NCBI RefSeq assembly: GCF_041429785.1 | Contig: NZ_CP163423.1 | Span: 1,612,001 to 1,676,000, forward strand | Origin: Fretibacter rubidus | GTDB taxonomy: Bacteria; Pseudomonadota; Alphaproteobacteria; Caulobacterales; Maricaulaceae | Length of the DNA: 64,000 bases | Direction: 5' to 3' | In this document: positions 46,853 through 57,666 of the stretch, piece after piece | How the letters are laid out: every line of letters starts with the position of its first letter | How positions within the stretch are numbered: position 1 is the first letter of the stretch | Translations under genes and position numbers: made by a program | The notes under the pieces: model-generated | The model's database searches: none | The model's input: the letters and a program-made list of their open reading frames with translations, nothing else | What the model was told of the DNA's origin: nothing

Positions 46853-47772
46853 TATTGATCCGTTGCACTATCCGCTGATGCGCTAGGGCCGCCGTTTGAC
46901 GCCGCTTGGGCTGTAATGTCTTCATCAGGGTTTTCGTCTGGCTCTTGAATAGGTGTAAACGGATAGACCCAGACCCAATCTACAGCACGTTTGTTTGTAT
47001 GAAGCGTCACATTAAACGCGCGCTCGGACGCAGCAGCAACCGCCTGCCCGATCGGCAGACCTGCTGGCAAAACGCCTTCATCGCCAGAGCTGACAACACC
47101 GTCACCGGGCTTCCAATCGGCCTCTGGACCAATGAATGACAAGGACGGCGTAGCGGAATTATTCCCAATTAATATGGCGCGGGCTTCGCTGCGGGCAGAC
47201 TTCACCGCAATACGCGAGTTTAGATCATTCAGGAGTAACGCGCGCGATGACCCGTTCCCGACACGCACAATATGGCCGTATAAACCGTCCGTCGTCATCA
47301 CAGCATGCCCTTTGCTTACACCGTCATTGCGTCCGACATTTAAAAGGGCAGAGCGCACAAAAGGCCCATTCGTTTCGGCAACCGCGCGTGCGGGTATTTT
47401 AAGGGTCGGGATATCATCGACAATATCAGTTTTTAATATCTCTTCAAACTGGTTGATTTTATCCTGCAGCGCCTTTGCCCGAATTTCGACATCCTTCAGC
47501 CGCGCAATTTCTGCCCGTAGACGCTCGTTCTCTTCAAACGTTTCACTGCGCGCTTTCATATTACTTATCATGCGCTCGGCCCCGCGGATGGGCATATTGA
47601 TGACATTGATGACGGGGGCTGTGATGTTATCAATAACGGCGCGAGGCTTAGCAAAGGCGTCCGACTCGCTGCGCGCGACCAGCATCGTCAAAACGGAAAT
47701 GACGAATAATATTGTAACAACGCTGAGGAATGTGCGGCGGCGTTGGAACGCGTTTTCAGAGCCGCCCCTCAC
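46852..47772 (-). CDS. mreC: Rod-shape determining protein MreC
   Basis: 306 aa. N-terminal membrane helix (residues ~14-30), a coiled-coil of ~40 residues (NERLRAEIARLKDVEIRAK region) and two periplasmic beta barrels. The C-terminal 35 residues are an acidic, Ser/Ala-rich extension. Organises PBP2 and MreD around MreB. Lies 45 bases after mreB. Confidence 0.94.
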   Translation of the reverse strand: MRGGSENAFQRRRTFLSVVTILFVISVLTMLVARSESDAFAKPRAVIDNITAPVINVINMPIRGAERMISNMKARSETFEENERLRAEIARLKDVEIRAKALQDKINQFEEILKTDIVDDIPTLKIPARAVAETNGPFVRSALLNVGRNDGVSKGHAVMTTDGLYGHIVRVGNGSSRALLLNDLNSRIAVKSARSEARAILIGNNSATPSLSFIGPEADWKPGDGVVSSGDEGVLPAGLPIGQAVAAASERAFNVTLHTNKRAVDWVWVYPFTPIQEPDENPDEDITAQAASNGGPSASADSATDQ

Positions 47773-47817
47773 GTGGCCACACGCTGTGTTAGTCTAGCAA
47801 GACAGAGATATGCGCGC

Positions 47818-48867
<1,050 letters not shown>

Positions 48868-49061
48868 TTATCGCCTGTCTCCAGACGAGCCTTGCTTTTT
48901 AAACGAAGCGAGCAACCGAAACGTCATCGGTATCGGTCATGTCCCACTTAAAAACGCAAAATTAAAATCATTGTCCCGCAACACGATTCGTGTGCATTGA
49001 ATTAATGCGGGTTGAACCTGAAAAAAGCAAGCCATCCCTATGCAAAAGCCCGTATTTTCCG

Positions 49062-49769
49062 CTATTGCGTCTTGTTTCCTAAGTCTACAAACCGCCGCAG
49101 ATAGCGTCTTGCCAGTAACATCAATAAAATCACGACACCCGCAGCCCCAGCAAAAGCCAAAAGCGCCATACGACTATCGCCAGACTCTAGCACCCCCTGG
49201 CCCAAAAGCGCGACCATAATTATCTTGGGCATTATCCCCAGCGCCGTGCCCAGCATGAACAAAACATAGGCCATGCCAGAGACTCCCGCCGCCATATTCA
49301 CAAGGATAAACGGCCCCGTTGGGACAAGCCGTACAGCAAAGCTGGTCAGCACAGCATTACGTTTAATAACCGTCACGATACGGGTTACAAATTTACCCGC
49401 CAGCACTTCCAATTGTGCAGCCCCCATCAATCGCGCGAGCCAGAAATTGACACTGGCGGAGCACAGCGTTGCGACCCAGGCAAAACCGCCCCCCGTAACA
49501 GGCCCAAAGGCCGCAACACAGATCGCGATAAGAACCCATTGCGGCATGCCGATAAAGCTTGCGACGATAAAGATAAAAATCGTGACAGGCAGCGCCAAGC
49601 CAGAACTTTTCAAAGAGATAAGCAAGCGAGACAACTCGCCGTCATCAACAGTCATGAAGCCGCGCGCCCATGTTATAATAACCGCAACGATAAGGAACAT
49701 CATCACCAGCACGCTTACCGCGCGCAGAGCTTTTTTATCCATCGTTAGAAAAAATTGCGGCAGACGCAT
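49062..49769 (-). CDS. TVP38/TMEM64 (SNARE-associated, DedA-like) membrane protein
   Basis: 235 aa with six or so helices. The core includes GMPQWVLIAICVAAFGPVTGGG and a FAVRLVPTGPFILVNMAAG re-entrant region typical of DedA/VTT proteins, which are linked to lipid scrambling or membrane potential maintenance. Substrate unknown. Stands alone between mreB and miaA. Confidence 0.9.
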   Translation of the reverse strand: MRLPQFFLTMDKKALRAVSVLVMMFLIVAVIITWARGFMTVDDGELSRLLISLKSSGLALPVTIFIFIVASFIGMPQWVLIAICVAAFGPVTGGGFAWVATLCSASVNFWLARLMGAAQLEVLAGKFVTRIVTVIKRNAVLTSFAVRLVPTGPFILVNMAAGVSGMAYVLFMLGTALGIMPKIIMVALLGQGVLESGDSRMALLAFAGAAGVVILLMLLARRYLRRFVDLGNKTQ

Positions 49770-49885
49770 AATGACCTCACGCCTATGCTCTTACGGTTTT
49801 GAGGTCACAGCGCAAGCTATGAAAACATGACATTATCTCAACACAGATTACAGAATGCGACAGCGGGTTCATTGACGCCACTGAT

Positions 49886-49920
49886 AAAAAAAAGGCGTCC
49901 TTAAAAAAAGAACACCTTTC
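49886..49920 (-). terminator. Probable miaA terminator
   Basis: On the minus strand AAAGGTGTTCTT pairs with AAGGACGCCTTT over 12 positions, including two G-U wobbles, and a T-run follows. On the plus strand the same positions give two C-A mismatches, so the hairpin belongs to the leftward miaA transcript. Confidence 0.75.
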
Positions 49921-49993
49921 ACCAAAACGGTAAGTTGCGCATGACTGCTCCGTTTAAAGAGCTATTAAGGCATAATTTACCCTTAATGCGCCG

Positions 49994-50902
49994 TCAATCG
50001 TTAAAATTAGAAATTTTTGCCATGAACGCTGTTCGTTGTGAAACGTTCTCCACGGTATCCCAATCCGCAGCTTGCCCGCGAAACCACGTAAATTGCCGTT
50101 TCGCAAAGCGCCGCGTATCCCGTTTCGCAATCTTTATGGAGGCCGCGAGGGCATCTGCGTTATCAAGGCAATCTTTAAACTGTTGCACGCCAATGGCTTT
50201 CATGACGGGTAAATCCGCTGGCAACCCGCGCAGCATTAACGCTCTGACCTCATCAAGGCCCCCAGTATCGACCATGGCATCAAACCGCGCATTGATGCGG
50301 GCGTATAGCTGTGCGCGGTCAGGCAATAATACCGCGCCGCGCCAATACCGACGCGGAACGATAGGCTTTGTGTCAGCTTGCCATACGCTAAGCGGTTTTG
50401 CCGTATTTCTCGCAACACTAACAATACGGATAAGGCGCTGCGGATCATCGCCCAACACGCGCGCCGTCGCAATCGGATCTAAGCGTAGCGCGGTCGCTCT
50501 TAGGGCCTTGATACCGTCCTTATCCAGTAATGCCGTGGCATCCGATATGTCAGCGTCTGGCACCGCCGCCAGCCCCTGTGTGAGCGCTTTGAAATAAAGC
50601 CCCGTACCGCCCGTCACAATCGGTACACGCCCCCGCGCCATAATATCGAGTATCACTGGCACGGCATCACGCAGCCACATGCCCGTGGAATACCGTATAG
50701 CCCCGTCGACATGGCCAAACAAATGATGCGGCACATCCTCCATCTCTTGAACGTCAGGACGTGCCGAGATGACCCGCAAATCACTGTAAACCTGCATGGC
50801 GTCAGCGTTGATAATCTCGCCATTCACAGATTTTGCAATCTGCACCGCCCAAGCACTCTTGCCGCTGGCGGTTGGGCCTGCAATACACACAACGGGTTTC
50901 AC
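49994..50902 (-). CDS. miaA: tRNA dimethylallyltransferase
   Basis: 302 aa. P-loop GPTASGKS at residues 9-16, NADAMQVY and VTGGTGLYFKAL motifs, and a C-terminal FAKRQFTWFRGQ tRNA-binding signature. Adds dimethylallyl to A37 of tRNAs reading UNN codons. Divergent from serB with only 16 bases between start codons. Confidence 0.96.
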   Translation of the reverse strand: MKPVVCIAGPTASGKSAWAVQIAKSVNGEIINADAMQVYSDLRVISARPDVQEMEDVPHHLFGHVDGAIRYSTGMWLRDAVPVILDIMARGRVPIVTGGTGLYFKALTQGLAAVPDADISDATALLDKDGIKALRATALRLDPIATARVLGDDPQRLIRIVSVARNTAKPLSVWQADTKPIVPRRYWRGAVLLPDRAQLYARINARFDAMVDTGGLDEVRALMLRGLPADLPVMKAIGVQQFKDCLDNADALAASIKIAKRDTRRFAKRQFTWFRGQAADWDTVENVSQRTAFMAKISNFND

Positions 50903-50918
50903 AATAAGGGTCCTTCAC

Positions 50919-51812
50919 ATGACACGACACACAGGCTCTAGCGCGACTATCGTCTTGGCGAAACCGCAAAAGTCGGCCATTGACGCCGTGATTGATTATT
51001 TGATTGAGACGCTACCCGTGAAAAAAGTCGAGATGCTGTCGGGTGATAAAGCCGTTGACGTCATTATCGACACTGATGCACCGCAAGGATTACAAAGCGA
51101 CATTGCCGATTTCATGACGCGCAAAGACATTCTCGGTGATGTCTGTGTCGCGGGGTTAGAGGGACGTAAACGGTCGCTATTAATTTGTGATATGGATAGC
51201 ACGCTTATCGGGCAGGAATGTATTGACGAGCTAGCCGATTTTGCGGGCGTCAAAGACCGCGTTAGCGCCATTACAGAACGTGCGATGCGCGGCGAGATAG
51301 ACTTTGACGGTGCGTTGACTGAACGCGTTAGCTTATTGAAAGGGTTGGATTTATCCGTCCTACAACAGTGTTTTGAGGACCGCATATCGATTAACACGGG
51401 TGCTCGGACCTTATGCCAGACAATGAAGGCCGCTGGGGCGAAAACTGTGATTGTATCGGGAGGCTTTACGTTTTTCACGGGCCGCGTTGCAGAGGCTTGC
51501 GGTTTTGATAGCCATCAGGCCAATGTCCTATTGGATAAGAACAGCAAGCTAACAGGCACAGTGAAAATGCCAATCTTGGGCCGTCAAGCCAAGCTAGACG
51601 CGTTGAACGCCCATACAGATAACGCCCCCCTATCGGCGGTCGCCATTGGGGACGGGGCGAATGATTTGGCGATGATAACGGCGGCGGGACTTGGTATTGC
51701 CTATTACGCTAAACCCGCCGTTGCGGCGGCAGCCCATTGCGCGATTAATCACACAGATTTAACGACAGCGCTATATTTCCAAGGCTACCGCGAATCTGAC
51801 TTTGTCCAGTAA
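50919..51812 (+). CDS. serB: Phosphoserine phosphatase
   Basis: 297 aa HAD phosphatase, last step of serine synthesis. ACT-like N-terminal ~80 residues, then DMDST with nucleophile Asp91 and acid Asp93, VSGGFTFFT (motif II) and AIGDGANDLAM (motif III). The start at 50919 with AGGG 8 bases upstream is chosen over the in-frame ATG at 50796, which lies inside miaA. Serine supply feeds the serine palmitoyltransferase reaction among others. Confidence 0.95.
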   Translation: MTRHTGSSATIVLAKPQKSAIDAVIDYLIETLPVKKVEMLSGDKAVDVIIDTDAPQGLQSDIADFMTRKDILGDVCVAGLEGRKRSLLICDMDSTLIGQECIDELADFAGVKDRVSAITERAMRGEIDFDGALTERVSLLKGLDLSVLQQCFEDRISINTGARTLCQTMKAAGAKTVIVSGGFTFFTGRVAEACGFDSHQANVLLDKNSKLTGTVKMPILGRQAKLDALNAHTDNAPLSAVAIGDGANDLAMITAAGLGIAYYAKPAVAAAAHCAINHTDLTTALYFQGYRESDFVQ

Positions 51813-51823
51813 GGCGGCAACGC

Positions 51824-53233
51824 TTAGAGCATGAGTGAATAGAACTTATAATTACCGTTTTGGTTCACAAGGATTGTCACGGGGCTGCTACCCTCTTCCA
51901 TGGACTTGACGGCGTCCATAAAGGCTTCGGGTGACCCTACGGGCTCGAACCCAACCTCTTCGATGATGTCGCCCGGGACAATCTTGCCAGAGGCCTCACT
52001 CTTGGCCGCAACTTTAACCACGCGTACACCGACCACATCGTCTTTGATACGGTGCTTACGGCGAACCTCACGGGTGAGTGCCTCAACGGAGACGCCCATG
52101 GCGACGCCTTCGATATCGCCTTCGATTTGCGGCTCTAATGTGCCGTCAGCCTTGCGGACTTTTTCTTTCAAGCGGTCAATCTTGACCTCTGCTGTGCGCC
52201 GCTTTTTCTTACGGATATAGTCTATTGTGGCCATTTCATCGATGGGCAGTTCCGCAACTTGGCGGAACAGAGCACGCGAATTGACCACGTCATCGCCGTT
52301 AATACCGACAATCAAATCACCGCGGCGAAGGCCACCGGTAGCGGCGGGGCCTTTGTCATTCACGCGCGTAATCAGCGCACCTTTAGCTTCGTCCAAACCA
52401 TAGCTTTTGGCCAAGTTTTTATCGACCGCCTGCACACGAACACCTAATGTGCCGCGCCGGGTTTCGCCGAACTCGCGCAGTTGGGCGACCACGGATTGGG
52501 TCAAATCTGCGGGAACAGAGAAACTAATACCAACAGAGCCACCAGTGGGTGACAAAATCGCGGTGTTTACGCCAATCACTTCGCCCGCCATATTAAAGAG
52601 GGGTCCGCCGCTATTGCCTTTGTTGATAGCGACATCGGTCTGAATGAAGTCATCATAGGTGCCGTGATTAATATTGCGCGAGCGCGCAGATACAATACCC
52701 GCCGCGACAGAGCCATTATAGCCGAATGGGTTACCAATCGCTATGACCCAATCACCGACTTCGGCCTTGGACGCATCGCCAAAGGGCACAAACGGCATAT
52801 CCTTACCCGCATCAATTTTTAGAAGCGCAATATCTGTGGCAGGGTCACGGCCGATAAGTGTGGCGGTGTAAACGTCCTCATTCGGAAATGACACTTCGAT
52901 AATATCGGCGCCCTCAATGACGTGATTATTGGTGACGATGTAGCCGTCTTTATCTATCACAAAGCCAGAGCCGAGCGATTTTGATACGCGTCCGCCAATA
53001 TCCCCGCCGCCAAAGAAGTCGTCAAAGCGTTCCAATGGAGAGCCTTCGGGAAAACGCCCAACATTAGTGTCGACTTCTACGGTCTGTGCCGTTGAAATAT
53101 TAACCACAGCCGGGCTAAGCCGTTGCGCGAGTTCCGCAAAACCGTCCGGCACGCCGCGCGTCTGAGCGAAAGCCGCAGATAGCGGTAAAAACAAAAGGGA
53201 AATAGCTAGGAAAAGTCGTGTTAGAAAAGTCAT
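51824..53233 (-). CDS. DegP/HtrA-family periplasmic serine protease
   Basis: 469 aa. Signal peptide ends near AFAQ (residue 24). Trypsin-like triad His104 (TNNHVIEG), Asp134 (ATDIALLK) and Ser208 (GNSGGP), then two PDZ domains. Degrades or refolds damaged envelope proteins. Encoded downstream of hflKC and a DUF2065 gene, the usual alphaproteobacterial order. The usual oligomer-forming LA loop is short. Confidence 0.95.
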   Translation of the reverse strand: MTFLTRLFLAISLLFLPLSAAFAQTRGVPDGFAELAQRLSPAVVNISTAQTVEVDTNVGRFPEGSPLERFDDFFGGGDIGGRVSKSLGSGFVIDKDGYIVTNNHVIEGADIIEVSFPNEDVYTATLIGRDPATDIALLKIDAGKDMPFVPFGDASKAEVGDWVIAIGNPFGYNGSVAAGIVSARSRNINHGTYDDFIQTDVAINKGNSGGPLFNMAGEVIGVNTAILSPTGGSVGISFSVPADLTQSVVAQLREFGETRRGTLGVRVQAVDKNLAKSYGLDEAKGALITRVNDKGPAATGGLRRGDLIVGINGDDVVNSRALFRQVAELPIDEMATIDYIRKKKRRTAEVKIDRLKEKVRKADGTLEPQIEGDIEGVAMGVSVEALTREVRRKHRIKDDVVGVRVVKVAAKSEASGKIVPGDIIEEVGFEPVGSPEAFMDAVKSMEEGSSPVTILVNQNGNYKFYSLML

Positions 53234-53311
53234 AGCTTCACCTTAGCGCGCGGAAAATTTTTGCCAAGTCACAGTGACGTTAAATTGCGGTTATGTCGCG
53301 GGTGAGAGGGG

Positions 53312-53518
53312 CTAGCTGCCGATCATCTTAACCGCACCAAAAATCATGACACTGCCCAATGCCACAGAAATCAATCCCGCACGATGGAGCATCACGTCTG
53401 GCATCGACATCATTTCCGCATAAACATCGCGCATCCCGCGCGGGAAAATAGCCCAAGCGGCACCCTCAACTGCGAGAGCGCCGCCTATGGCAATCAATAA
53501 AACAGTTCCCCAACCCAT
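53312..53518 (-). CDS. Small DUF2065 membrane protein
   Basis: 68 aa with two membrane helices around a FPRGMRDVY loop, typical of DUF2065. Consistently encoded between hflC and a degP-like gene, so it may assist the HflKC-FtsH complex, though no role is proven. It lies 29 bases after hflC. Confidence 0.85.
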   Translation of the reverse strand: MGWGTVLLIAIGGALAVEGAAWAIFPRGMRDVYAEMMSMPDVMLHRAGLISVALGSVMIFGAVKMIGS

Positions 53519-53547
53519 GATGGTCGCGATCCGTTTTGCGAGCGCCC

Positions 53548-54432
53548 CTAGCGGGGGCCGCCTTGGTCATCAAGATAGGACAAGAAGTCACTGTCAGGCG
53601 ACAGCACATAGGTTGTGCCTGTGCCTAGGCCTTTTTTATAAGCCTCCATAGAGCGGTAAAAGGCAAAGAACTCTGGGTTCTTATTATAGGCCGCCGCATA
53701 GACATTGTTACGCTCTTTATCGCCCTCACCGCGAATAATCTCAGCTTTTTGCTGGGCTTCCGCGCGGATAATTGTCGCATCTTTTTCGGCTGTTGAGGTA
53801 ATCTCTAGCGCGCGCTCACGACCCTCTGACCGTAGAAGTTCAGCAATTTGCTTACGCTCTGTCACCATGCGGTTAAAAACTTGCTCCGTGTTGGCTGGCG
53901 GCAAATCGGCACGCTTAATCCGCACGTCGATAATTTCGATACCAAAGCTTTTGTCTTTAACAACATTATTAGAGACTTGCTGGATTTCAGCCATCAACTC
54001 GGCACGGCGTCCCGCAATGATGTTAGGACGGTCGACCCGACCCAAAACGTCACGCAATGTTGAATCCATGATCGATTGGAGCTGTAATTGTGCGCCGCGC
54101 TCTGTCTGTAGGGCCTCATAAAAACGGATAGCGTCAACGATCCGGTAACGCACAAAGGCATCCACAACGAGACGTTCTTGATCCGAGGCAACAAGTTCCA
54201 CAGGCTGCAAGTCAACCTCTAGGTTACGGCGGTCTAGCGTGATGATATTCTCAACAGGCGACTTAAACTTAAGGCCCGCGTCGGCGTCTTGCCCCCAAGG
54301 GTTTTCAACCCGCTTGGCTTCACCAAACTGTAGCACAAGGGCTTGCTCAAACTCTTTGACTGTATGTGTCATGGTCAGAAAACCAATGACAATAAGGGCG
54401 ACAATAACGCCAAAAATCGTAGTAAACTTCAT
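53548..54432 (-). CDS. hflC: FtsH-protease modulator HflC
   Basis: 294 aa SPFH/prohibitin protein. N-terminal membrane helix (residues 5-22), band-7 domain, and a long charged helix (RSEGRERALEITSTAEKD region). The start overlaps the hflK stop by one base. With HflK it forms the cage around FtsH in the inner membrane. Confidence 0.95.
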   Translation of the reverse strand: MKFTTIFGVIVALIVIGFLTMTHTVKEFEQALVLQFGEAKRVENPWGQDADAGLKFKSPVENIITLDRRNLEVDLQPVELVASDQERLVVDAFVRYRIVDAIRFYEALQTERGAQLQLQSIMDSTLRDVLGRVDRPNIIAGRRAELMAEIQQVSNNVVKDKSFGIEIIDVRIKRADLPPANTEQVFNRMVTERKQIAELLRSEGRERALEITSTAEKDATIIRAEAQQKAEIIRGEGDKERNNVYAAAYNKNPEFFAFYRSMEAYKKGLGTGTTYVLSPDSDFLSYLDDQGGPR

Positions 54433-55559
54433 TAGTTTGCTCCTGCGTTTCTGCCTAAGCGGTCAAGCGGCAAGTAAGGGACAACGCCGCTTCCTGCGGA
54501 ACTATCCAAAATGATTTTCTCAGCGGGCGCGTAAACCTCTTCGATCGTCTCTAGATACATCCGTTGACGGGTCACGCGGGGGGCCGCTGTGTATTCCTCC
54601 AAAATCAGGTTAAAGCGTTCGGCTTCACCGCGCGCTTCGGCAACAACACGACCTTTATAGGCTTCGGCGTCTTGCAAAATTTTTGCGGCGTCACCACGCG
54701 CGGCTGGAACTAAAGTGTTCTGCACGGCGGTCGCTTGGTTGATTAGCGTTTCTTTTTCCTGTGTGGCGTCAACAACTTCGCGGAAGGCGTCAACAACGCG
54801 GCCCTCAGGCGCATCGGCCTTTTGTAACTGCACTTCGACGACATCAATACCGGCTTTATACTCGTCCAGTGTAAGCTGCATGAGGTCACGCACTGCAATT
54901 GTGGTTTCCAAACGTGCAGTCGTAATCACGTCTTCAAGTTCAGATCGGCCTACGACTTCGCGCATCGCGCTTTCGGCAACACCGCGCAGGGCAACATCCG
55001 GCTCGTCCACCTCAAAGACATAATCTTTAAGGTCGTTAATCCGCCATAGGACGGTAAAGTTGATATCGACGATATTTTCGTCACCTGTCAACATGAGCGA
55101 GTCGCGGCCACCGACTGTCGTTTTTTGGACAACGCGTGTTGGACGGATAATCGTTGTCTCAAACGGGCTCGGCAATTTGAAATTCAAACCCGGACCTGTC
55201 GTGCGAACATATTCACCAAAACGCAGGACAACGGCTTCTTCCTGTTGATCAACCTGATAAACCGTCGACAAAAGCATAATTCCAGCACCAACGGCGATAA
55301 AAATACCAAACGGCCCAAATTTGGAGAGCGGGCCTTGTGGGCGTCCGGGACGTCCACCGCGACCACCACCATTGCCACCTTGACCAAAGCGCGTCTTAAA
55401 GCCTTGGATTACATTTTCCAAATCAGCAGACGTTTCACCCGGACGTGGACGATTTCGGTCAGGGGTTCCCTGCCCTTGTCCCCAAGGGTTCTGTCCTGAC
55501 GAGCGAGACGGCTTCTTTCCGCCGTCTTTACCGCCCCATGGGCTCTTATTATCAGACAT
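54432..55559 (-). CDS. hflK: FtsH-protease modulator HflK
   Basis: 375 aa. Gly/Asn/Arg-rich disordered N-terminus with NPWG repeats (1-85), membrane helix near residues 85-105, SPFH domain and coiled coil. The start at 55559 has GGAG 5 bases upstream and is preferred over an ATG at 55616. Coupled to hflC by a one-base overlap. Confidence 0.95.
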   Translation of the reverse strand: MSDNKSPWGGKDGGKKPSRSSGQNPWGQGQGTPDRNRPRPGETSADLENVIQGFKTRFGQGGNGGGRGGRPGRPQGPLSKFGPFGIFIAVGAGIMLLSTVYQVDQQEEAVVLRFGEYVRTTGPGLNFKLPSPFETTIIRPTRVVQKTTVGGRDSLMLTGDENIVDINFTVLWRINDLKDYVFEVDEPDVALRGVAESAMREVVGRSELEDVITTARLETTIAVRDLMQLTLDEYKAGIDVVEVQLQKADAPEGRVVDAFREVVDATQEKETLINQATAVQNTLVPAARGDAAKILQDAEAYKGRVVAEARGEAERFNLILEEYTAAPRVTRQRMYLETIEEVYAPAEKIILDSSAGSGVVPYLPLDRLGRNAGAN

Positions 55560-55657
55560 ATTATCTCCGTAATTTACATTTGCACTATATGTGGTGCGCG
55601 GCGCACTATATATCAAGTCTTATCCGTTTCATTTTCGCATTTCGTTTTGAGGTTTTT

Positions 55658-56308
55658 ATGCTAACCGATCAGCCCGCACAGACATTGTTCTTATACCCAA
55701 CGCCCGTCATCCTGCATGACCTTGATGGGGCTGGCTATTTAAATCCTGATTTGACCGAGCGTATCCTCGCGAAACGTGAAGCAGACGCGGGTATTAAACG
55801 GTCCAATTATGGCGGCTGGCATTCCGAAGTGGACATGATGGTGTGGGCCGAAGACGCCGCCCGCGTCATTTTGGGCGAAGCGATTAATGTTGTGGCCAGC
55901 GCGACGGCTGATATTCATCCGCACGGCAAACGCGACTTTGAATTTGACGTGCAGATGTGGGCCAATGTGTCTGGCCCCGGCAATAGCAATCAAATGCATT
56001 GCCATCCCGGCGCGCTTTGGTCTGGTGTGTATTATGTCGATGTCGGCGAGGACAGCCCCGACGTGGATGTCGAGGGTGAGCTTCTGCTCGTCGACCCGCG
56101 CTTTCCGACCAATGTGATGTATATGCCAGAGCTTGTGAACCGCTATCCTGACGGCAAACCGCAATATTCCCAAACACCTATCCGTCCCAAAAATGGCCGC
56201 ATGGTGTTATTCCCCGCATGGATGAACCATAGTGTGCGTCCCTATAAAGGCACGCGCGAGCGGATTAGTATTGCGTTTAATCTAATGGTCTCGGTCGCTG
56301 ACGCGTAG
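55658..56308 (+). CDS. 2OG-Fe(II) oxygenase family protein (TIGR02466 type)
   Basis: 216 aa. Double-stranded beta-helix dioxygenase. Iron ligands probably in MHCHPGALWSGVYYVD and the distal His of MNHSVRPY, with the 2-oxoglutarate arginine in TRERISIAFN. Hydroxylation target unknown. The start at 55658 with GAGG upstream is preferred over an ATG at 55445, which lies inside hflK. Divergent from hflK. Confidence 0.85.
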   Translation: MLTDQPAQTLFLYPTPVILHDLDGAGYLNPDLTERILAKREADAGIKRSNYGGWHSEVDMMVWAEDAARVILGEAINVVASATADIHPHGKRDFEFDVQMWANVSGPGNSNQMHCHPGALWSGVYYVDVGEDSPDVDVEGELLLVDPRFPTNVMYMPELVNRYPDGKPQYSQTPIRPKNGRMVLFPAWMNHSVRPYKGTRERISIAFNLMVSVADA

Positions 56309-56320
56309 CGTCATAATTTG

Positions 56321-56370
56321 ATTGATAATCAATGTGAATAAGCTGCCTAAATCGCTGGCGATTTAGGCAG
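56321..56370. other. Perfect hairpin and palindrome between convergent genes
   Basis: CTGCCTAAATCG (56343-56354) pairs perfectly with CGATTTAGGCAG (56359-56370), 12 pairs with a 4-base loop. ATTGATAATCAAT (56321-56333) is a second palindrome just upstream. No T-run follows on either strand, so it is not a standard intrinsic terminator. Confidence 0.7.
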
Positions 56371-56386
56371 TGGCACAATTGCACGC

Positions 56387-56911
56387 TTACAAATCACTCC
56401 GCCGCTCATACACCTTCACAACAAAGGGATGGTCGTCTTTATCTGTTTGCACATGCGGCGTCTCTGATACCAATGTCCACTCGCTTGCTTGAACCGCGGG
56501 GAAATGGGCGTCACCCTCAATCATCGCGTCCACATCAGTAATATACATGCGGTCCACATAGGGCATTAACTTGGCATAAAGCGTCGCGCCGCCGATCAAC
56601 ATGACCTCATCTGTCCCTGTCAGCCCTGCAAGCTCATAGCCCCGTCCGATCATGGCGTGTAAATCTGTGAAAACTTCGGCCTTTGGCGCGCTATAATCGC
56701 TATTACGGGTCAGCACCAAATTAGGGCGGCCCGGCAAGGCAAACGGCAAGCTCTCCCATGTCACGCGGCCCATCAAGACGGGCTTGCCAAGTGTGGTCGC
56801 TTTGAAAAACTTCAAATCAGATGACAAACGCCACGGCAAATCGCCGTCAACGCCGATCACGCCATTTCGCGATTTTGCAACAATCAAAGAGAGCATAGGA
56901 TTCGTAGACAT
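56387..56911 (-). CDS. folA: Dihydrofolate reductase
   Basis: 174 aa. Motifs VAKSRNGVIGVDGDLPWRL, MGRVTWESLP and the glycine pair in EVMLIGGATLYAKLMPYVDR. Regenerates tetrahydrofolate consumed by ThyA, encoded 1.2 kb away on the same strand. The two are not contiguous because the VUT and GIY-YIG genes separate them. Confidence 0.96.
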   Translation of the reverse strand: MSTNPMLSLIVAKSRNGVIGVDGDLPWRLSSDLKFFKATTLGKPVLMGRVTWESLPFALPGRPNLVLTRNSDYSAPKAEVFTDLHAMIGRGYELAGLTGTDEVMLIGGATLYAKLMPYVDRMYITDVDAMIEGDAHFPAVQASEWTLVSETPHVQTDKDDHPFVVKVYERRSDL

Positions 56912-56969
56912 AATGTCGGGTTACACCAAGGCCGTAGCCGCGTATAGTCAAAGCTGCTGGAGGGACAAA

Positions 56970-57512
56970 ATGTCATCATACTCGGACCGCGAACCGCCCA
57001 AAACGTCACTGCGTTACTTTAAATATACGCTTGTCTATATCCTGCTGATCCCGTTTATCAATTGGAGCTTTACCTGGGCGCCTATGGTCGAACTGCCGGG
57101 ATTAGTTGGCTGGGCGTTTAATCCGGTGACAGTCGTGACGGGCCTCGTCCTTGTCGTGCGGGATTTCGCGCAAAGGGAAATTGGGCATGAAGTCCTCATT
57201 GCCATGTTTCTCGCGCTGTTCCTGACCTATGTCACCAGCGGGGCCGAGCTCGCGCTGGCCAGCGGGGCGGCGTTCCTCATCTCGGAACTTATCGATTACG
57301 CCATGTTCACCTTCACGAAATATAAGCTCTCAACCCGCGTTCTGCTCTCCTCCGCGATTGCCGCGCCTATTGACACAACGGCATTCCTGTATGGCGCGAG
57401 TTTTATTCGTGACGCGCAATTTACTGTGCCGAACGTGGTCATGAGCGTGGGTGGTAAGATGGTCGGGGCCGTTGTGATATGGTGGATTATCAAGCAGCGG
57501 ATAGAGCGATAA
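56970..57512 (+). CDS. VUT-family integral membrane protein (YhhQ/QueT-like)
   Basis: 180 aa with about five or six helices. The middle contains VVRDFAQREIGHEVLIAM and a SELIDYAMFTFTKY helix, characteristic of the VUT (formerly DUF165) family, some of which import queuosine precursors. The start at 56970 has GGAGG 6 bases upstream; an ATG at 56784 lies in folA and is rejected. Divergent from folA. Confidence 0.85.
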   Translation: MSSYSDREPPKTSLRYFKYTLVYILLIPFINWSFTWAPMVELPGLVGWAFNPVTVVTGLVLVVRDFAQREIGHEVLIAMFLALFLTYVTSGAELALASGAAFLISELIDYAMFTFTKYKLSTRVLLSSAIAAPIDTTAFLYGASFIRDAQFTVPNVVMSVGGKMVGAVVIWWIIKQRIER

Positions 57513-57554
57513 GAGCGGCCAAGGCCAACAGATTTTGTCCACCCCTGAAACCTA

Positions 57555-57666
57555 ACGACATGGTTTCCGGGCGTCCCTTCGGGCCGCGACGGAATGACGG
57601 CACCTAAATTATGTCACACCGACGCGACACAGTCGCCCGGTGCCCATGTCGTGAAATCTCGTTTAA
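57555..57666. repeat. Structured ~110 bp REP/MITE-like repeat, copy A
   Basis: Left arm CGACATGGtttCCGGGCG and right arm CGCCCGGtgcCCATGTCG are imperfect inverted repeats. Internally a CCC-TTC-GGG hairpin lies near the left arm and a CACCG...CGGTG hairpin at 57616-57642. Copy B (58004-58113) is nearly identical, with about seven differences outside a variable apex. The right end covers the GIY-YIG stop codon (57663-57665). Confidence 0.85.

Noticed and set aside
50796-50918. Longer serB start
   Set aside because: Lies inside the divergent miaA coding region; 50919 has a ribosome site and the family's normal N-terminus.
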